Source: Desulfarculus sp. (lineage in GTDB: Bacteria > Desulfobacterota > Desulfarculia > Desulfarculales > Desulfarculaceae). Taken from it: a stretch of DNA of 51,018 nt. Positions 8,228 through 17,126 of this stretch are shown here, in pieces. Numbering within the stretch: position 1 is the stretch's first letter; each line of letters starts with the position of its first letter. The stretch is from the NCBI GenBank assembly GCA_003605055.1, contig QZKP01000010.1:1-51018 (forward strand), written 5' to 3'. The notes beneath the pieces are model-generated. The model was not told the origin of the DNA, did not search any database, and was given only the letters and a program-made list of their open reading frames with translations. The position numbers were made by a program, and so were the translations under genes.

Positions 8228-8338
8228 CCCCTCCCGGATTGCGGCCTCCCCGGCGGCATCGCCGAACCACGGCGGGCCCACCCCTGCCGCCGGACCTTCC
8301 CGGCAACGCATTAGCCGCCGCTCGGCGGCCCGTGCGTC

Positions 8339-8791
8339 CTAGCCCGGCAAATCAGAGGTGCAGAAGGCGCACTTGCTGGCCTTCAGCGGCACCGAGGACA
8401 AGCAAAAAGGACATTCCCTGGTGGCCGGCTCCGCTGCAGGGGCCTCCTGCTTCCTCTTGAGCTTATTCATGCCGCGTATGAGCATGAACACCGCAAAGGC
8501 CACGATGAAGAAGCTGATCACCGTGTTCAGGAACGCCCCGTAGGCGACCACCACCGCCCCCGCCTTTTGGGCCGCGGCCAGGGTGAGATAAGGCCCCAGG
8601 GGGTTGCCCTCTTTAAGGACAATAAAGAAGCTGGAAAAATCTACGTTGCCCAAGAGCAGCCCCAGGGGCGGCATGATCACATCCGACACCAACGACTTCA
8701 CGATGGTGCCGAACGCGGCGCCGATGATGATGCCCACGGCCATGTCCACCACGTTGCCGCGCATGGCAAATTCTCTAAATTCTTTCCACAT
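8339..8791 (-). CDS. mscL: Large-conductance mechanosensitive channel MscL with C-terminal zinc-ribbon tail
   Basis: The 150-residue protein starts [20 protein letters not shown], the typical MscL N-helix followed by the pore-lining TM1 ([20 protein letters not shown]) with its small-residue gate. A periplasmic loop, TM2 ([20 protein letters not shown]) and a basic segment NKLKRK follow. After the usual end, the tail carries CPFC and CAFC ten residues apart, a zinc-ribbon-like knuckle that replaces the ordinary C-terminal helical bundle. The channel opens under hypo-osmotic membrane tension. The start has the ribosome site GGAGGGCGGG. It is a single gene convergent with the diguanylate cyclase. 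Confidence 0.96.
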   Translation of the reverse strand: MWKEFREFAMRGNVVDMAVGIIIGAAFGTIVKSLVSDVIMPPLGLLLGNVDFSSFFIVLKEGNPLGPYLTLAAAQKAGAVVVAYGAFLNTVISFFIVAFAVFMLIRGMNKLKRKQEAPAAEPATRECPFCLSSVPLKASKCAFCTSDLPG

Positions 8792-8823
8792 GGCCCGCCC
8801 TCCAGCAAAAGTTGGACTTTTTT

Positions 8824-8842
8824 GGCTATGTTAACCATAGCC
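8824..8842. repeat. 19-bp inverted repeat in the mscL 5' region
   Basis: GGCTATG and CATAGCC (7-bp arms) flank TTAAC. On the mscL strand it lies about 35 bp before the start codon, followed by six As, so it is not a minus-strand terminator. It could be a 5' UTR hairpin or a repressor site. Confidence 0.45.
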
Positions 8843-8908
8843 CACCCTGGGAAGCTGCAATAAACTGGCCGGCCTTGCCTGGCGCCCGCGCCTGTCTCTG
8901 CGGGTGGA

Positions 8909-10159
8909 TCAGCGGGGCCCGGCCTCCCGGGCCGGGGCCATCTCGCCGGCCGGCTTCCCGGCCGGCGGCCGCAGCACCTTGGGGTTGCACAGCAGGGCGG
9001 CCACGAAGCAGCAGGCCGACAGGACGAGCAAGGGCGTCTGGTAGGTCCCGGACAGGGTGACCAGCCAGCCGCTGAACCACCCGGCCAGCAGGCCGGCCCA
9101 GGCCTTGCCGGTTATGGTCAGCCCCCAGTTGGCGGTGGAGTACTTGGCGCCGAAATAGTCCCCCACGGTGGCCGCGCAGAGCACGAAGGGCCCTCCCCCC
9201 AACAACCCGGCCAGGAACACCGTGGCCGCGAACAGCCAGGGCAAGGAGCCGAACAGCCCCAGCAACAGCATGCACGCGCCCAGCAGGCCGAAGAACAGCG
9301 CCATGGTCCGCTCGCGGCCGATGGCGTCGGAGACCAGCCCGGCCACGATGCGGCTCAGCCCGTTGCCCAGGGGGAAGGCCACCAGCAGAAAACTGAACAT
9401 GGGGCCGGAGATTTTGAACTCCGCGGCGATCATCTTCAGGTGGGAGGCGAACATCAACACCACCGAGATGATCAGGGTGAAGCCCAGGTAGATTATCAGC
9501 CATTGGGGGGTGCGCATCATCTGGGTGGGCCGGTACTGCACCGCGTCCTGGGCCTGCGGCCGGCCCGGCGTCAGAAACCTCCGCCCCCAGTCGGCCGGCG
9601 GGTACTTGTAAAGCAGCACCAGGGGCAGCAGCACGGCCCACATGAACAGGGCCATATAAAAAAAGGCGTCCCGCCAGCCGTGCAGGTCCAGGGCGCTCTG
9701 CAGGAAATGGTTGAAAAACAGGGTGCCGGCCCCGAAGCCGAACTCCACCAGGCCGGTGGTGAAGCCCCGGCGGTCCGGGAACCACTTCAGGGCGGTGGCG
9801 GTGGAGATGCCGTTCAGGGCCCCCACCCCCAGCCCGCCCAGGCTGTAATAGAGGCACAGCGACAGCAGGCTGGAGGCCTGGGCGGCCAAGAGCATGCCGC
9901 CGCCCGCCAGCAGCGCGGCGCACAGAGAGACCCGGCGCGGTCCATAGGCGTCGGCGTTCAGGCCGGAGAAAGGCTGGATCAAGGTGGCCGCCACCACGAA
10001 GACAGTGAAGATCAGACCCAACTGATCCAGGGGCCAGCCCTGTTGCCGATTGATGCTGAAGGCGAACAGGAACCAGGAGTACTGGTAGATGCTGATCACC
10101 ATCTTGACGCACACTGCGGCGCCGATCAGGACCCAGCGATAGCGGCCATGTTGTGGCAT
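8909..10159 (-). CDS. MFS transporter, oxalate/formate antiporter (OxlT)-like
   Basis: The reading from ATG 10157-10159 (MPQHGRYRWVLIGAAVCVKM) gives 416 residues; an alternative in-frame start lies 45 bp upstream. Twelve membrane helices are visible. The order YQYSWFLFAFSINRQQGW, IQPFSGLNADAYGPRRV, YYSLGGLGVGALNGI and KWFPDRRGFTTGLVEFGFGAG is that of the OxlT-like branch of the major facilitator superfamily, in which the KWFPDRRG loop is diagnostic. The members exchange or take up monocarboxylates and oxalate across the inner membrane. Nothing in the neighbourhood specifies the substrate. The gene is divergent from the histidine phosphatase. Confidence 0.88.
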   Translation of the reverse strand: MPQHGRYRWVLIGAAVCVKMVISIYQYSWFLFAFSINRQQGWPLDQLGLIFTVFVVAATLIQPFSGLNADAYGPRRVSLCAALLAGGGMLLAAQASSLLSLCLYYSLGGLGVGALNGISTATALKWFPDRRGFTTGLVEFGFGAGTLFFNHFLQSALDLHGWRDAFFYMALFMWAVLLPLVLLYKYPPADWGRRFLTPGRPQAQDAVQYRPTQMMRTPQWLIIYLGFTLIISVVLMFASHLKMIAAEFKISGPMFSFLLVAFPLGNGLSRIVAGLVSDAIGRERTMALFFGLLGACMLLLGLFGSLPWLFAATVFLAGLLGGGPFVLCAATVGDYFGAKYSTANWGLTITGKAWAGLLAGWFSGWLVTLSGTYQTPLLVLSACCFVAALLCNPKVLRPPAGKPAGEMAPAREAGPR

Positions 10160-10451
10160 AAGATCATCGCCCCGCGTATCTGGCCCTCCGGCAGAGACGG
10201 CCATCGCCCCGGGTCATCGCCCCGGGAATCTAGCCTATAGCAGTTTCGCCCTTTTTCGGCAAAGGCCGCCGTCGTAAGGGGCCGCCGTCGGCGCGGCCGG
10301 GGCCAGAGCATACCGTCTCAGCCTGTAGAGCGATCTGCGGTTCGACCTTAGCCTCCGGGTTTGAAGAACGCACCCGATTTGCTTCCGGCAATGCTACATT
10401 AAGCCGGTGAGAGGCGCGATTGCCGGGGTGGTGGCCCGGGGAGGTGATTGC

Positions 10452-11242
10452 GTGGCATGGTTCGGCAAGCGCTACCGGCCGAGCGCAGGTCATGGTCGCG
10501 GCCGGGCCGCCGGGCGGGCAAGTGCCCGCCTAGCCAGGCGCTGGGGATGCATATTGCCGGCCCTGCTGGCCGTAGCGGCTCTGCTGGCGGCCTGCGGCCC
10601 GGAGGCCGTCGGCGGCCGCCAGGACCAAGCCGTAGCGGGCGAGGTCGCGCTCAAGGTCTACCTGGTCCGGCACGCCGAGTCCTACAAGAACGTCTTCACC
10701 CTGCCCGGCACCCCGCCGGAAAAGCTGGACTCCCTGACCCCCAAGGGCCGGGAGCAGGCGGCCCGGGCCGGAGGTTTTCTGCGGGACAAGGGGCTGGCGG
10801 CCGTAATCGCTTCACCCACCGGCCGCACGCGGCAGACCGCCCAGGCCCTGGTCCAGGCGGCCGGCGCCCAGGCCGTCTACGCCCAGAACCCGGCCTTCGC
10901 CTCCCTGCGGGAGGGGCGCACGCCCAGCGGGGCCCGGTCCTCCTGGTCCTGGCGCCAGACCCAGTGGGCGGCCGGCCGCGACCCCCGCCCCCAGGGCGGC
11001 GAATCCCTGCCGATGGCGCGGCCCGGGCCCTGGCCGCCATAGAGGGGCTGGCCCAAAAATATCCGGGCCGGGCCGTGGCCATAGTCACCCACGGCGACAT
11101 CTGCGCGGCCATCCTGGGCCAGGCGGCCCGCACCCCCCTGGCGCAGCGCTACCAGCGGCACGACGTGCCCTTGGGCTCGGTGAGCGAAATGGTCCTCACC
11201 GACAGGGGCTGGCATCTACTGAGCCAGGGCGTGATGCCTTAG
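10452..11242 (+). pseudogene. Lipoprotein histidine phosphatase, interrupted by a -1 frameshift
   Basis: The N-terminal part is read from GTG 10452 after the ribosome site GGGGAGG. It has a basic leader, then LPALLAVAALLAAC, a lipoprotein signal with lipobox LAAC. The phosphoglycerate-mutase-like domain starts YLVRHAES (RHG motif with the catalytic His) and has ASPTGRTRQTAQ. The frame runs into an early stop at about 11042. The second catalytic region, VAIVTHGDICAAIL, is in another frame, which is open to the TAG at 11240-11242. The transition lies near 11008-11010, where one missing G after GGCGAATCCCTG would restore ESLADGAARALAAIEGL. It is either a real inactivating deletion or a sequencing error. 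If intact, it would be an outer-membrane-anchored phosphatase. Confidence 0.8.
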
Positions 11243-11375
11243 GCGTCCGGCCGCGTACCGGCGCTTGGCGGGTGGGGGGGCGCCTACTAGAACCTTCCGC
11301 ACACAACCGCCCAGGCCGAAAAGACCGGCGCCCGGCTGCGCCAGGGCGAGGCGGCGCCCTGGGCCTGCGTAGCGG

Positions 11376-13274
11376 CTACCAGCCGCTGCCGCCGCCGCCG
11401 CCTCCGCCGCCGCCCGAGGAGCCTCCTCCCCCGCTACCCGAGCTGCTGCCCGGCGCCGAGGAAGAGGAGGAGATGGCCCCGGTCAGGGCGCCGCCCAGGC
11501 TGCCGGCCAGGCCGCCGACGCCCCGGGCGCTGAAGCTGCCGCCCGAGTACCAGCCCGGCTGGTAGGCCTGCTCGCCCGCCCCGGCCAGCACCTGGGCGAA
11601 CTGCTCGGACCACTCCTGCTCCACGTCCAGAGCCAGGGCATAGGACAGATAGCGCTCGAACAGCTCCGGCGTGCGCTCCGGCGGGTGCAGCAGGCCCAGG
11701 CGCTCCTTCTCCGCCACCGACAGATAGAGCCGGAAGCCCTCGATCTGGTCCATGAGCCGGCGGCCGCCCACGGTGGGGGCCTTGAGCAGGTGGGCGAAGA
11801 GGGGGGTCAGGGCCAGCAGGGCCAGGTAAATGGGGGCCGCCGTGGGGCCGGTCAGATGGCCGAAGGCGAACAGCCCGATCAGGGCGCCGATGATAAAGGG
11901 GGCCGCGAACACGGTGGCGCCCATGGCGGCCAGGTGGCCGCCCAGGCCCCGCGCGCCCCGCCAGGCGCGCACCACCCGCGTGGAGATGAAGTAGCAGCCG
12001 CCGCTCCAGACGGCCAGCCACAGGCCCAGCCCCAGGGCCCCTTCCGGCTCCCGCGCGGCCAGCACCAGGGCCGCCAGGGCCAGCAGGGTGATCAGAATGC
12101 CGGGCAGCAGATACAGCCGGTTGAGGCGGAAGTTGGCCTTTTCATACTCGGCGCGCAGAGAATGGCGCAGGTCCTTGAGGGCCGCGGAAACGGTGCTGTG
12201 GGAGCTGGGCTTGAGCTTCAGGGACTTGCCCTTCTTGAAAAGGAGCGGCCCCAGCCTGCGCTCGCCAGGGGAGAGGTTGTCCGGGGTTTTGCCGGTGCGC
12301 TTGAGCTGGTAGCTCTTGTCCTTCTCCTCCACGATGGTCAGGTAACCCTTGACCGCCATGTCCACCACCGCCGCGGCAAAGGCCTTATGGTCAAAGCCCA
12401 TGTGGCGCAGAAAGCGGACCGCGGCCGGCGAGAGCCCGGCCGGCGGGGTGAAAAGGGGGATGACGGTGCCCTTCTGGGGGTCGCGGCCCACCCGGTACCA
12501 GGCCAACAGGTAGTAGAGCAACAGCGCCGCCAGCCCGGCCAGGCCCACGTAGGGCCCGGAGCCGGCGGGCAGCCAGCGCCCGTCCTTGGGCGGCGGGGGC
12601 GGCTTGACCAGGCCCTTGGGCCAGGCCACGGCGATGGTCAGGCCCTCGCCGGCGGCCAGGGGCCGCGTGGTGACCCACTGGAGCCGGCCCTGGGCGTCCG
12701 GGCCGTAGCGCCAGTCCCGGCCCTGGGCCCCGCTGGGGCCGGTGTAGGCCGCCTGCTGCAAGACCCGCCCGCCGGCCGGCAGTTGCACCACGGCCCGCGC
12801 CCGGTCTATGGGCAGGGTCCAGCCGTTGCCGGTCACGTTCCAGTACAGCTCGTCGTAGCGGTCGAAAAAGCCCAGTTGCCGCTCGGTGCGGTAGGTCAGG
12901 CGATAGGTGTAAACGCCGGGGCTGAGGAGGTGGTCCTTGCGGCCGATGTAGACGCGCACCCCGTTGGAGGCCTTCTGCAGGTGATAGGACTCGCGGCGGC
13001 CGTCGCGCTCCACCTTTTGCAGGGAGAAGCCCACCTGCACCCCCCGGCCCCGGCGGTCGGTGTAGGTCGTGGGGAACTCGCGCACGATGCCGCGCTTGAT
13101 CTGCCGGCCCTGGCTGCGCACCTGGATGGTCTCGGTCACCAGCAGGCTGGCGTCGGGCCGGATGACCACCTGGCTGACAAAGTCCAAGATGCGCTCGTCG
13201 GCCGAGGCGGGGCCGGCGGCCAGCAGCAGGGCCGCCAGGCACAGGGCCGCTAAACGGAGCAACAGGCGGGACAT
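11376..13274 (-). CDS. DUF2207 membrane protein with glycine-rich tail
   Basis: The start ATG at 13272-13274 (MSRLLLRLAALCLAALLLAA, a signal peptide) has GGAG six bases upstream; a TTG twelve bases earlier is a weaker option. The protein is 632 residues. An extracytoplasmic DUF2207 domain (residues 25-230, EYHLQKASNGVRVYIGRKDH region) is followed by a helix near 240-258, a cytoplasmic part with a winged-helix-like segment (KAFAAAVVDMAVKGYLTIVEE), two further helices, and a low-complexity tail of Ser and Gly ending GGGGGSGW. It lies 13 bp after lemA. LemA/DUF2207 pairs are common in bacteria, but their function is not established. The tail may be surface exposed or bind partners. Confidence 0.88.
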   Translation of the reverse strand: MSRLLLRLAALCLAALLLAAGPASADERILDFVSQVVIRPDASLLVTETIQVRSQGRQIKRGIVREFPTTYTDRRGRGVQVGFSLQKVERDGRRESYHLQKASNGVRVYIGRKDHLLSPGVYTYRLTYRTERQLGFFDRYDELYWNVTGNGWTLPIDRARAVVQLPAGGRVLQQAAYTGPSGAQGRDWRYGPDAQGRLQWVTTRPLAAGEGLTIAVAWPKGLVKPPPPPKDGRWLPAGSGPYVGLAGLAALLLYYLLAWYRVGRDPQKGTVIPLFTPPAGLSPAAVRFLRHMGFDHKAFAAAVVDMAVKGYLTIVEEKDKSYQLKRTGKTPDNLSPGERRLGPLLFKKGKSLKLKPSSHSTVSAALKDLRHSLRAEYEKANFRLNRLYLLPGILITLLALAALVLAAREPEGALGLGLWLAVWSGGCYFISTRVVRAWRGARGLGGHLAAMGATVFAAPFIIGALIGLFAFGHLTGPTAAPIYLALLALTPLFAHLLKAPTVGGRRLMDQIEGFRLYLSVAEKERLGLLHPPERTPELFERYLSYALALDVEQEWSEQFAQVLAGAGEQAYQPGWYSGGSFSARGVGGLAGSLGGALTGAISSSSSAPGSSSGSGGGGSSGGGGGGGGGSGW

Positions 13275-13287
13275 GGCCGGCTCCAAC

Positions 13288-13848
13288 TCAGGAGAAGCTG
13301 ACCTTGGGCAGGGCCCGCTCGGCCGCGTCCTCCAACTGGAAGAACTCGGCCTGCTTGAACCCCAGGGGCGCAGCCACCAGGTTGGCCGGGAAGGACTCCA
13401 CGGCGATGTTCAGGTCCCGCACCGCGCCGTTGTAGTAGCGGCGGGCGAACTGAATCTGCTCCTCCACCTCGGCCAGGGCCCGCTGCAGGTCCAGGAAGTT
13501 CTGGCTGGCCTTGAGGTCCGGGTAATTCTCGGCCAGGGCGAAGAGCTTGCCCAGGGCCTGGGAAAGCTGACCCTCCACGGCCGACTTCTCCCCCGGGGCC
13601 TGGGCGCGCAGGCTCTGGGCGCGCAGCTCGGCCACCTGCTCCAACAGGCCCTTCTCGTGGCCGGCGTAGCCCTTGACCGTCTCGATGAGGTTGGGGATCA
13701 GGTCCGCGCGGCGCTTGAGCTGCACATCCACGCCGCTCCAGCCCTCCCGCACCAGATTCCGCTTGCGCACCAGGCCGTTATAGATGGCCACCAGCCACAG
13801 GCCCACCCCCAAGGCCAGGGCCACCAGTATACCCACCAGCACGGTCAT
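13288..13848 (-). CDS. lemA: LemA family protein
   Basis: This 186-residue protein has a single N-terminal membrane anchor (VGILVALALGVGLWLVAIYN, residues 4-23) and then the LemA helical domain with the conserved NLVREGWSGVDVQLKRRADL stretch, LIPNLIETVKGYA, and the C-terminal RRYYNGAVRDLNIAVESFPAN split around residue 150. LemA proteins are periplasmic or surface-facing four-helix bundles, often encoded next to DUF2207 proteins, as here. The length is typical (about 185-190). It is the first gene of a two-gene minus-strand operon. Confidence 0.95.
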   Translation of the reverse strand: MTVLVGILVALALGVGLWLVAIYNGLVRKRNLVREGWSGVDVQLKRRADLIPNLIETVKGYAGHEKGLLEQVAELRAQSLRAQAPGEKSAVEGQLSQALGKLFALAENYPDLKASQNFLDLQRALAEVEEQIQFARRYYNGAVRDLNIAVESFPANLVAAPLGFKQAEFFQLEDAAERALPKVSFS

Positions 13849-14391
13849 GGCCTCATCCCTTTCCCAAGGCCCGCCTCAAAGCGCGCCCGGCGAAGGCGCC
13901 CCTGCTCATGGTCGCCCGGCTAAGAACTGTTCTCTTTCTATTTAACGTTGGGCATCGGCCCCGGGGCAACAGCAAAAACCGCGCGGGCGCTCAAAACACC
14001 TGCTTAAAACCGGTCATCTGCGCGCGCCCCCCGCCGGCCTCCGCCCTGCCCACGCGGCAAATGAAAAGCATTCAGTGGTCTTGGGAACGTGGTACATTAG
14101 TTTCAGACAGGTCGAGAGCGGCCCAATCCGCCTGCTCCCGAGACCTGTGCGGTGCACAACCGGCGCCAAGCAACCTGGAGGCTGAGTCAATTCATGGTCC
14201 CGGCCACCATGCCCTGGTCCATTTGGCGCGAGGCCCTCACCTCAACCGGCCTGTCGCCGCCTGAGAGACCAATCTGCGCGCTTTAGCCTGGCGCGCGTCC
14301 TAGAACCAAAATTCCGAAGGTCGTTTCCTGCAAAAAAACTTAAGCGCCTTTCGGGCGCGGCCGGGTCCGTGCAATAGGGAGGATTAAGGCA
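13849..14391. other. 543-bp intergenic region between divergent lemA and the PASTA gene
   Basis: No convincing gene is present. A plus-strand open frame at 13908-14264 has composition and content without any recognisable motif and is treated as chance. Near the 3' end a small hairpin GCGCC-TTTCG-GGCGC (about 14346-14360) precedes the ribosome site GGGAGGA of the PASTA gene. Promoters for both flanking genes must lie here, but no clear -35/-10 pair was found. Confidence 0.5.
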
Positions 14392-15759
14392 ATGAGAAAG
14401 GCACTGTTGGGCCGGTTTGGCGCGGCGGCGGTTTTGGGGCTTTTTTTCGCTTTCCTGTCCCTGCTCCCGGCGACGGCCCCGCCGGCCTCCGCCCAGCAGA
14501 CGGTGCGGATGCCCAACCTGGTGGGCATGAACGGCCTCAAGGCGGTCCAGCTCCTGAAGTCGCTGGGCCTGACCTACGCCTACAGCAACCAGGCCACCAC
14601 CAACCCCAAGCTGCACGCCACCATAGCCAGGCAGAGCCCGGCCCCGGGGGCCATGCTGCCGGCCGGCTCCAAGGTGACCCTGGTGCAGTACTGGAACTCC
14701 GCCCCGCCGCCGGCCACGGTCGTTGTGCCCAACCTGGTGGGCCAGGATTACATCAAGGCCATGGATCAACTGGCCCGGGGCGGCCTGCGCTACAGCCGCA
14801 CCAAGTACCCCACGGCCGACCGCAACCGCAGCAACAAGGTCTTCCGGCAGTCGCCGGCCCCCGGCCAGCGGGTGCCGCGCAACACGGTGGTCATGCTGCA
14901 CTACTACACCCTGAGCATGCAGGCCGCCGTGGTCGTGCCCTCGGTGCAGGGCCTGCCCTACCGGGACGGCCTGAAGGCCCTGAGCCAGCGCTACCTCAAG
15001 GTCAAGCTGGACCCCGCCCGCGTCCCCACCGCGGAACAACGCATGCACCAGCGCATCGCCCGCCAGAGCCCGGCCGCCGGAACCAAGAGCCAGGGCGGCC
15101 AGACCGTGACCCTGTGGCTGTACCACTACACCCCGGCCCGGGCGGTGGTGCCCAACGTGGTTAACATGCCCCCGCAGCAGGCCGTGGAGGCCCTGCGCAA
15201 GGCCGGCCTGAGCGTGACCACCGCCGCCCAACGCGTGCCCACCAGCGACCGCGGCAAGGTGAACTGGATAGCCCGCCAGAGCCCAGCCGCCGGACAGCGG
15301 ACGAACCGGGGCACCCGGGTGACGGTGTGGGTGTATAGCTACGCGCCGGTGGTGCCCAACGTGGTGAACATGCCGCCGTCCCAGGCCACCGAGGCTCTGC
15401 GCAAGGCCGGCCTGAGCGTGGTCACCGCCGCCCAGCGCGTGCCCACCGGCGACCGCGGCAAGGTGAACTGGATCGCCCGCCAGAGCCCAGCCGCCGGACA
15501 GCGGGCGAACCAGGGGGCCCGGGTGACGGTGTGGGTATATAGCTACGCCCCGCCGGAGGTGGTGGTGCCCAACCTGGTGAACCTGACCCTGGCCCAGGCT
15601 GGCGAGGCCCTGCGCAAGGCCGGGCTCACCGCGCGCCTGGAGCAGCAGCGCATAACCGCCGGCGACCGCAGCAAGGTTGACCGGGTGGCCCGGCAGAATC
15701 CCGGGGCCGGGCAGCGGGTGCGCCGGGGCTTCCTGGTGACCCTGTGGCTGTTCAACTGA
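14392..15759 (+). CDS. Secreted protein of six PASTA-like repeats
   Basis: The 455-residue protein has a Sec signal peptide ending PPASAQQ near residue 35 and then six about 65-residue PASTA-type units. They begin RMPNLVGMNG, VVPNLVGQDY, VVPSVQGLPY, VVPNVVNMPP, VVPNVVNMPP and VVPNLVNLTL, and each ends in a QSPA(P/A)G or QNPGAG turn followed by a short beta strand. Units 4 and 5 are nearly identical in DNA, a recent duplication. There is no kinase domain, membrane anchor or penicillin-binding domain, unlike the usual PASTA carriers. PASTA domains can bind peptidoglycan fragments, so a periplasmic cell-wall role is plausible but unproven. The start is supported by GGGAGGA. Confidence 0.9.
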   Translation: MRKALLGRFGAAAVLGLFFAFLSLLPATAPPASAQQTVRMPNLVGMNGLKAVQLLKSLGLTYAYSNQATTNPKLHATIARQSPAPGAMLPAGSKVTLVQYWNSAPPPATVVVPNLVGQDYIKAMDQLARGGLRYSRTKYPTADRNRSNKVFRQSPAPGQRVPRNTVVMLHYYTLSMQAAVVVPSVQGLPYRDGLKALSQRYLKVKLDPARVPTAEQRMHQRIARQSPAAGTKSQGGQTVTLWLYHYTPARAVVPNVVNMPPQQAVEALRKAGLSVTTAAQRVPTSDRGKVNWIARQSPAAGQRTNRGTRVTVWVYSYAPVVPNVVNMPPSQATEALRKAGLSVVTAAQRVPTGDRGKVNWIARQSPAAGQRANQGARVTVWVYSYAPPEVVVPNLVNLTLAQAGEALRKAGLTARLEQQRITAGDRSKVDRVARQNPGAGQRVRRGFLVTLWLFN

Positions 15760-15842
15760 GCTGAAGGCCCCGCCCCGGTTTGGCATTTGGTGGCGCGGCC
15801 GCCAAAGGAGTAAGATTTAGCCGACTCTGGCGGGAGAGAGAC

Positions 15843-17114
15843 ATGCCGCCTTTGGCCAACGCGCCCCTGGAGACCACGCGGTTCTTGAGCGACCTGCTCA
15901 AGCGCCGGGTGGTGGCCGCGCCCCAGGGGCGCATCCTGGGGCGTTTGCGGGACCTGGTGGCCGACGCCCGCCAGGCCCTGCCCCCCATCACCGGACTGGT
16001 GGTGGCCGGCCCTCGCCAGCCGCGCCAGCTTCTGCCCTGGTCCCACGTGCTGGAGATCAGGGACAAGGCCATCCTGGTGGACCAGGCGTCCGAGGCCGAC
16101 CTGGGCCGGGTGGCGGTGGGCCCCGGCGATCTCCTGCTGCGCGAGCAGCTTCTGGACAAGCAGATCGTGGACACCGCCGGCGCCAAGGTGGTGCGGGTCA
16201 ACGACCTCCAGCTTTGGCAGAGGAAGGGACAGCTCCTGCTGGGCGGGGTGGACGTGGGGCTGCGGGGGCTCATGCGCCGGGTGGGGCTGCAGGCGGCCGC
16301 CGAGGCCCTGCTGCGCTGGATATTCAGCTACGACCTGAGCGACAACGTCGTCAAGTGGCACCGGGTGCAGGCGGTGGGCTCGGAGCACATCCTGCGGCTC
16401 AAGCTCTCCCAGGCCCGCCTGGCCAGCCTGCACCCGGCCGACCTGGCCGACATCCTGGAGGACCTGGACTCCTCCACCCGCAGCCGGGTCTTCCACGCCT
16501 TGGGCAAGGATATGGCCGCCGATATCCTGGAGGAGACCGACCCCAAGGTGCAGGTGGCCCTGATCCGGGACCTGCCCACCGCGGAGGCCTCGGAAATTCT
16601 GGAGCAGATGTCCCCCGACGAGGCCGCCGACGTGCTGCAGGGCCTGGACACGCGGCGGGCCGAGAAGCTCCTGAAGCAGATGGAGTACGAGCAGGCCAGC
16701 TCCGTGCGCTGCCTGCTGGACCACGACGAGGAGACGGCCGGCGGCCTGATGACCACGGCCTTTTTGTACCTGCCCCCCCGGGAGACGGCCGGGCGGGCCC
16801 TGGAGATACTGCGGCAGCAGGCCCCGGACCTGGACGTGTTCTACTACATCTACGTGGAGGACGAGGCCGGCAAGCTGCTGGGGGTGGTTAACCTGCGCGA
16901 TCTCTTGACCGCCGACCCCGCCCTGACCCTGGACGCCTTGATGTTCACCCGTCTGGTGGCCGTGGACCTGGAGGCCGACCCCGAGGACGTGGCCGAGCTC
17001 TTCGCCAAATACGGCTTCCGGGCCCTGCCGGTGCTGGACCAGCAGGGGCGGGTGCACGGCGTGATCCGTTTCAAGGCCCTGTTGGGAGCGGTGGCCCCGC
17101 ACCTGGGCCGCTAG
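15843..17114 (+). CDS. Soluble PRC-barrel / MgtE-N / CBS protein, probable Mg2+ sensor subunit
   Basis: The ATG 15843 (MPPLANAPLE, after GGGAGAGAG) gives 423 residues. Residues 1-180 hold two PRC-barrel-like halves (RILGRLRDLVADA; VVRVNDLQLW). A MgtE N-terminal superhelical domain follows (LHPADLADILEDLD, AADILEETDPKVQVALIRDL, MSPDEAADVLQGLD). A CBS pair closes the protein (ETAGGLMTTAFLYLP; FYYIYVEDEAGKLLGVVNLRD; FAKYGFRALPVLDQQGRVHG). In MgtE channels the N and CBS domains sense cytosolic Mg2+ and close the pore, but here the five-helix channel domain is absent. Twelve bp downstream begins an NRAMP-related carrier, so the likely role is Mg2+ sensing or gating for that carrier. Confidence 0.9.
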   Translation: MPPLANAPLETTRFLSDLLKRRVVAAPQGRILGRLRDLVADARQALPPITGLVVAGPRQPRQLLPWSHVLEIRDKAILVDQASEADLGRVAVGPGDLLLREQLLDKQIVDTAGAKVVRVNDLQLWQRKGQLLLGGVDVGLRGLMRRVGLQAAAEALLRWIFSYDLSDNVVKWHRVQAVGSEHILRLKLSQARLASLHPADLADILEDLDSSTRSRVFHALGKDMAADILEETDPKVQVALIRDLPTAEASEILEQMSPDEAADVLQGLDTRRAEKLLKQMEYEQASSVRCLLDHDEETAGGLMTTAFLYLPPRETAGRALEILRQQAPDLDVFYYIYVEDEAGKLLGVVNLRDLLTADPALTLDALMFTRLVAVDLEADPEDVAELFAKYGFRALPVLDQQGRVHGVIRFKALLGAVAPHLGR

Positions 17115-17126
17115 CCGGACAAGCCC

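Noticed and set aside
10202..10227. Repeat ATCGCCCCGGG tandem as a regulatory array
   Set aside because: Only two perfect copies in GC-rich DNA without palindromic or promoter context; treated as chance.
13908..14264. Plus-strand open frame in the lemA-PASTA gap
   Set aside because: No domain, no ribosome site and composition like non-coding GC-rich DNA.
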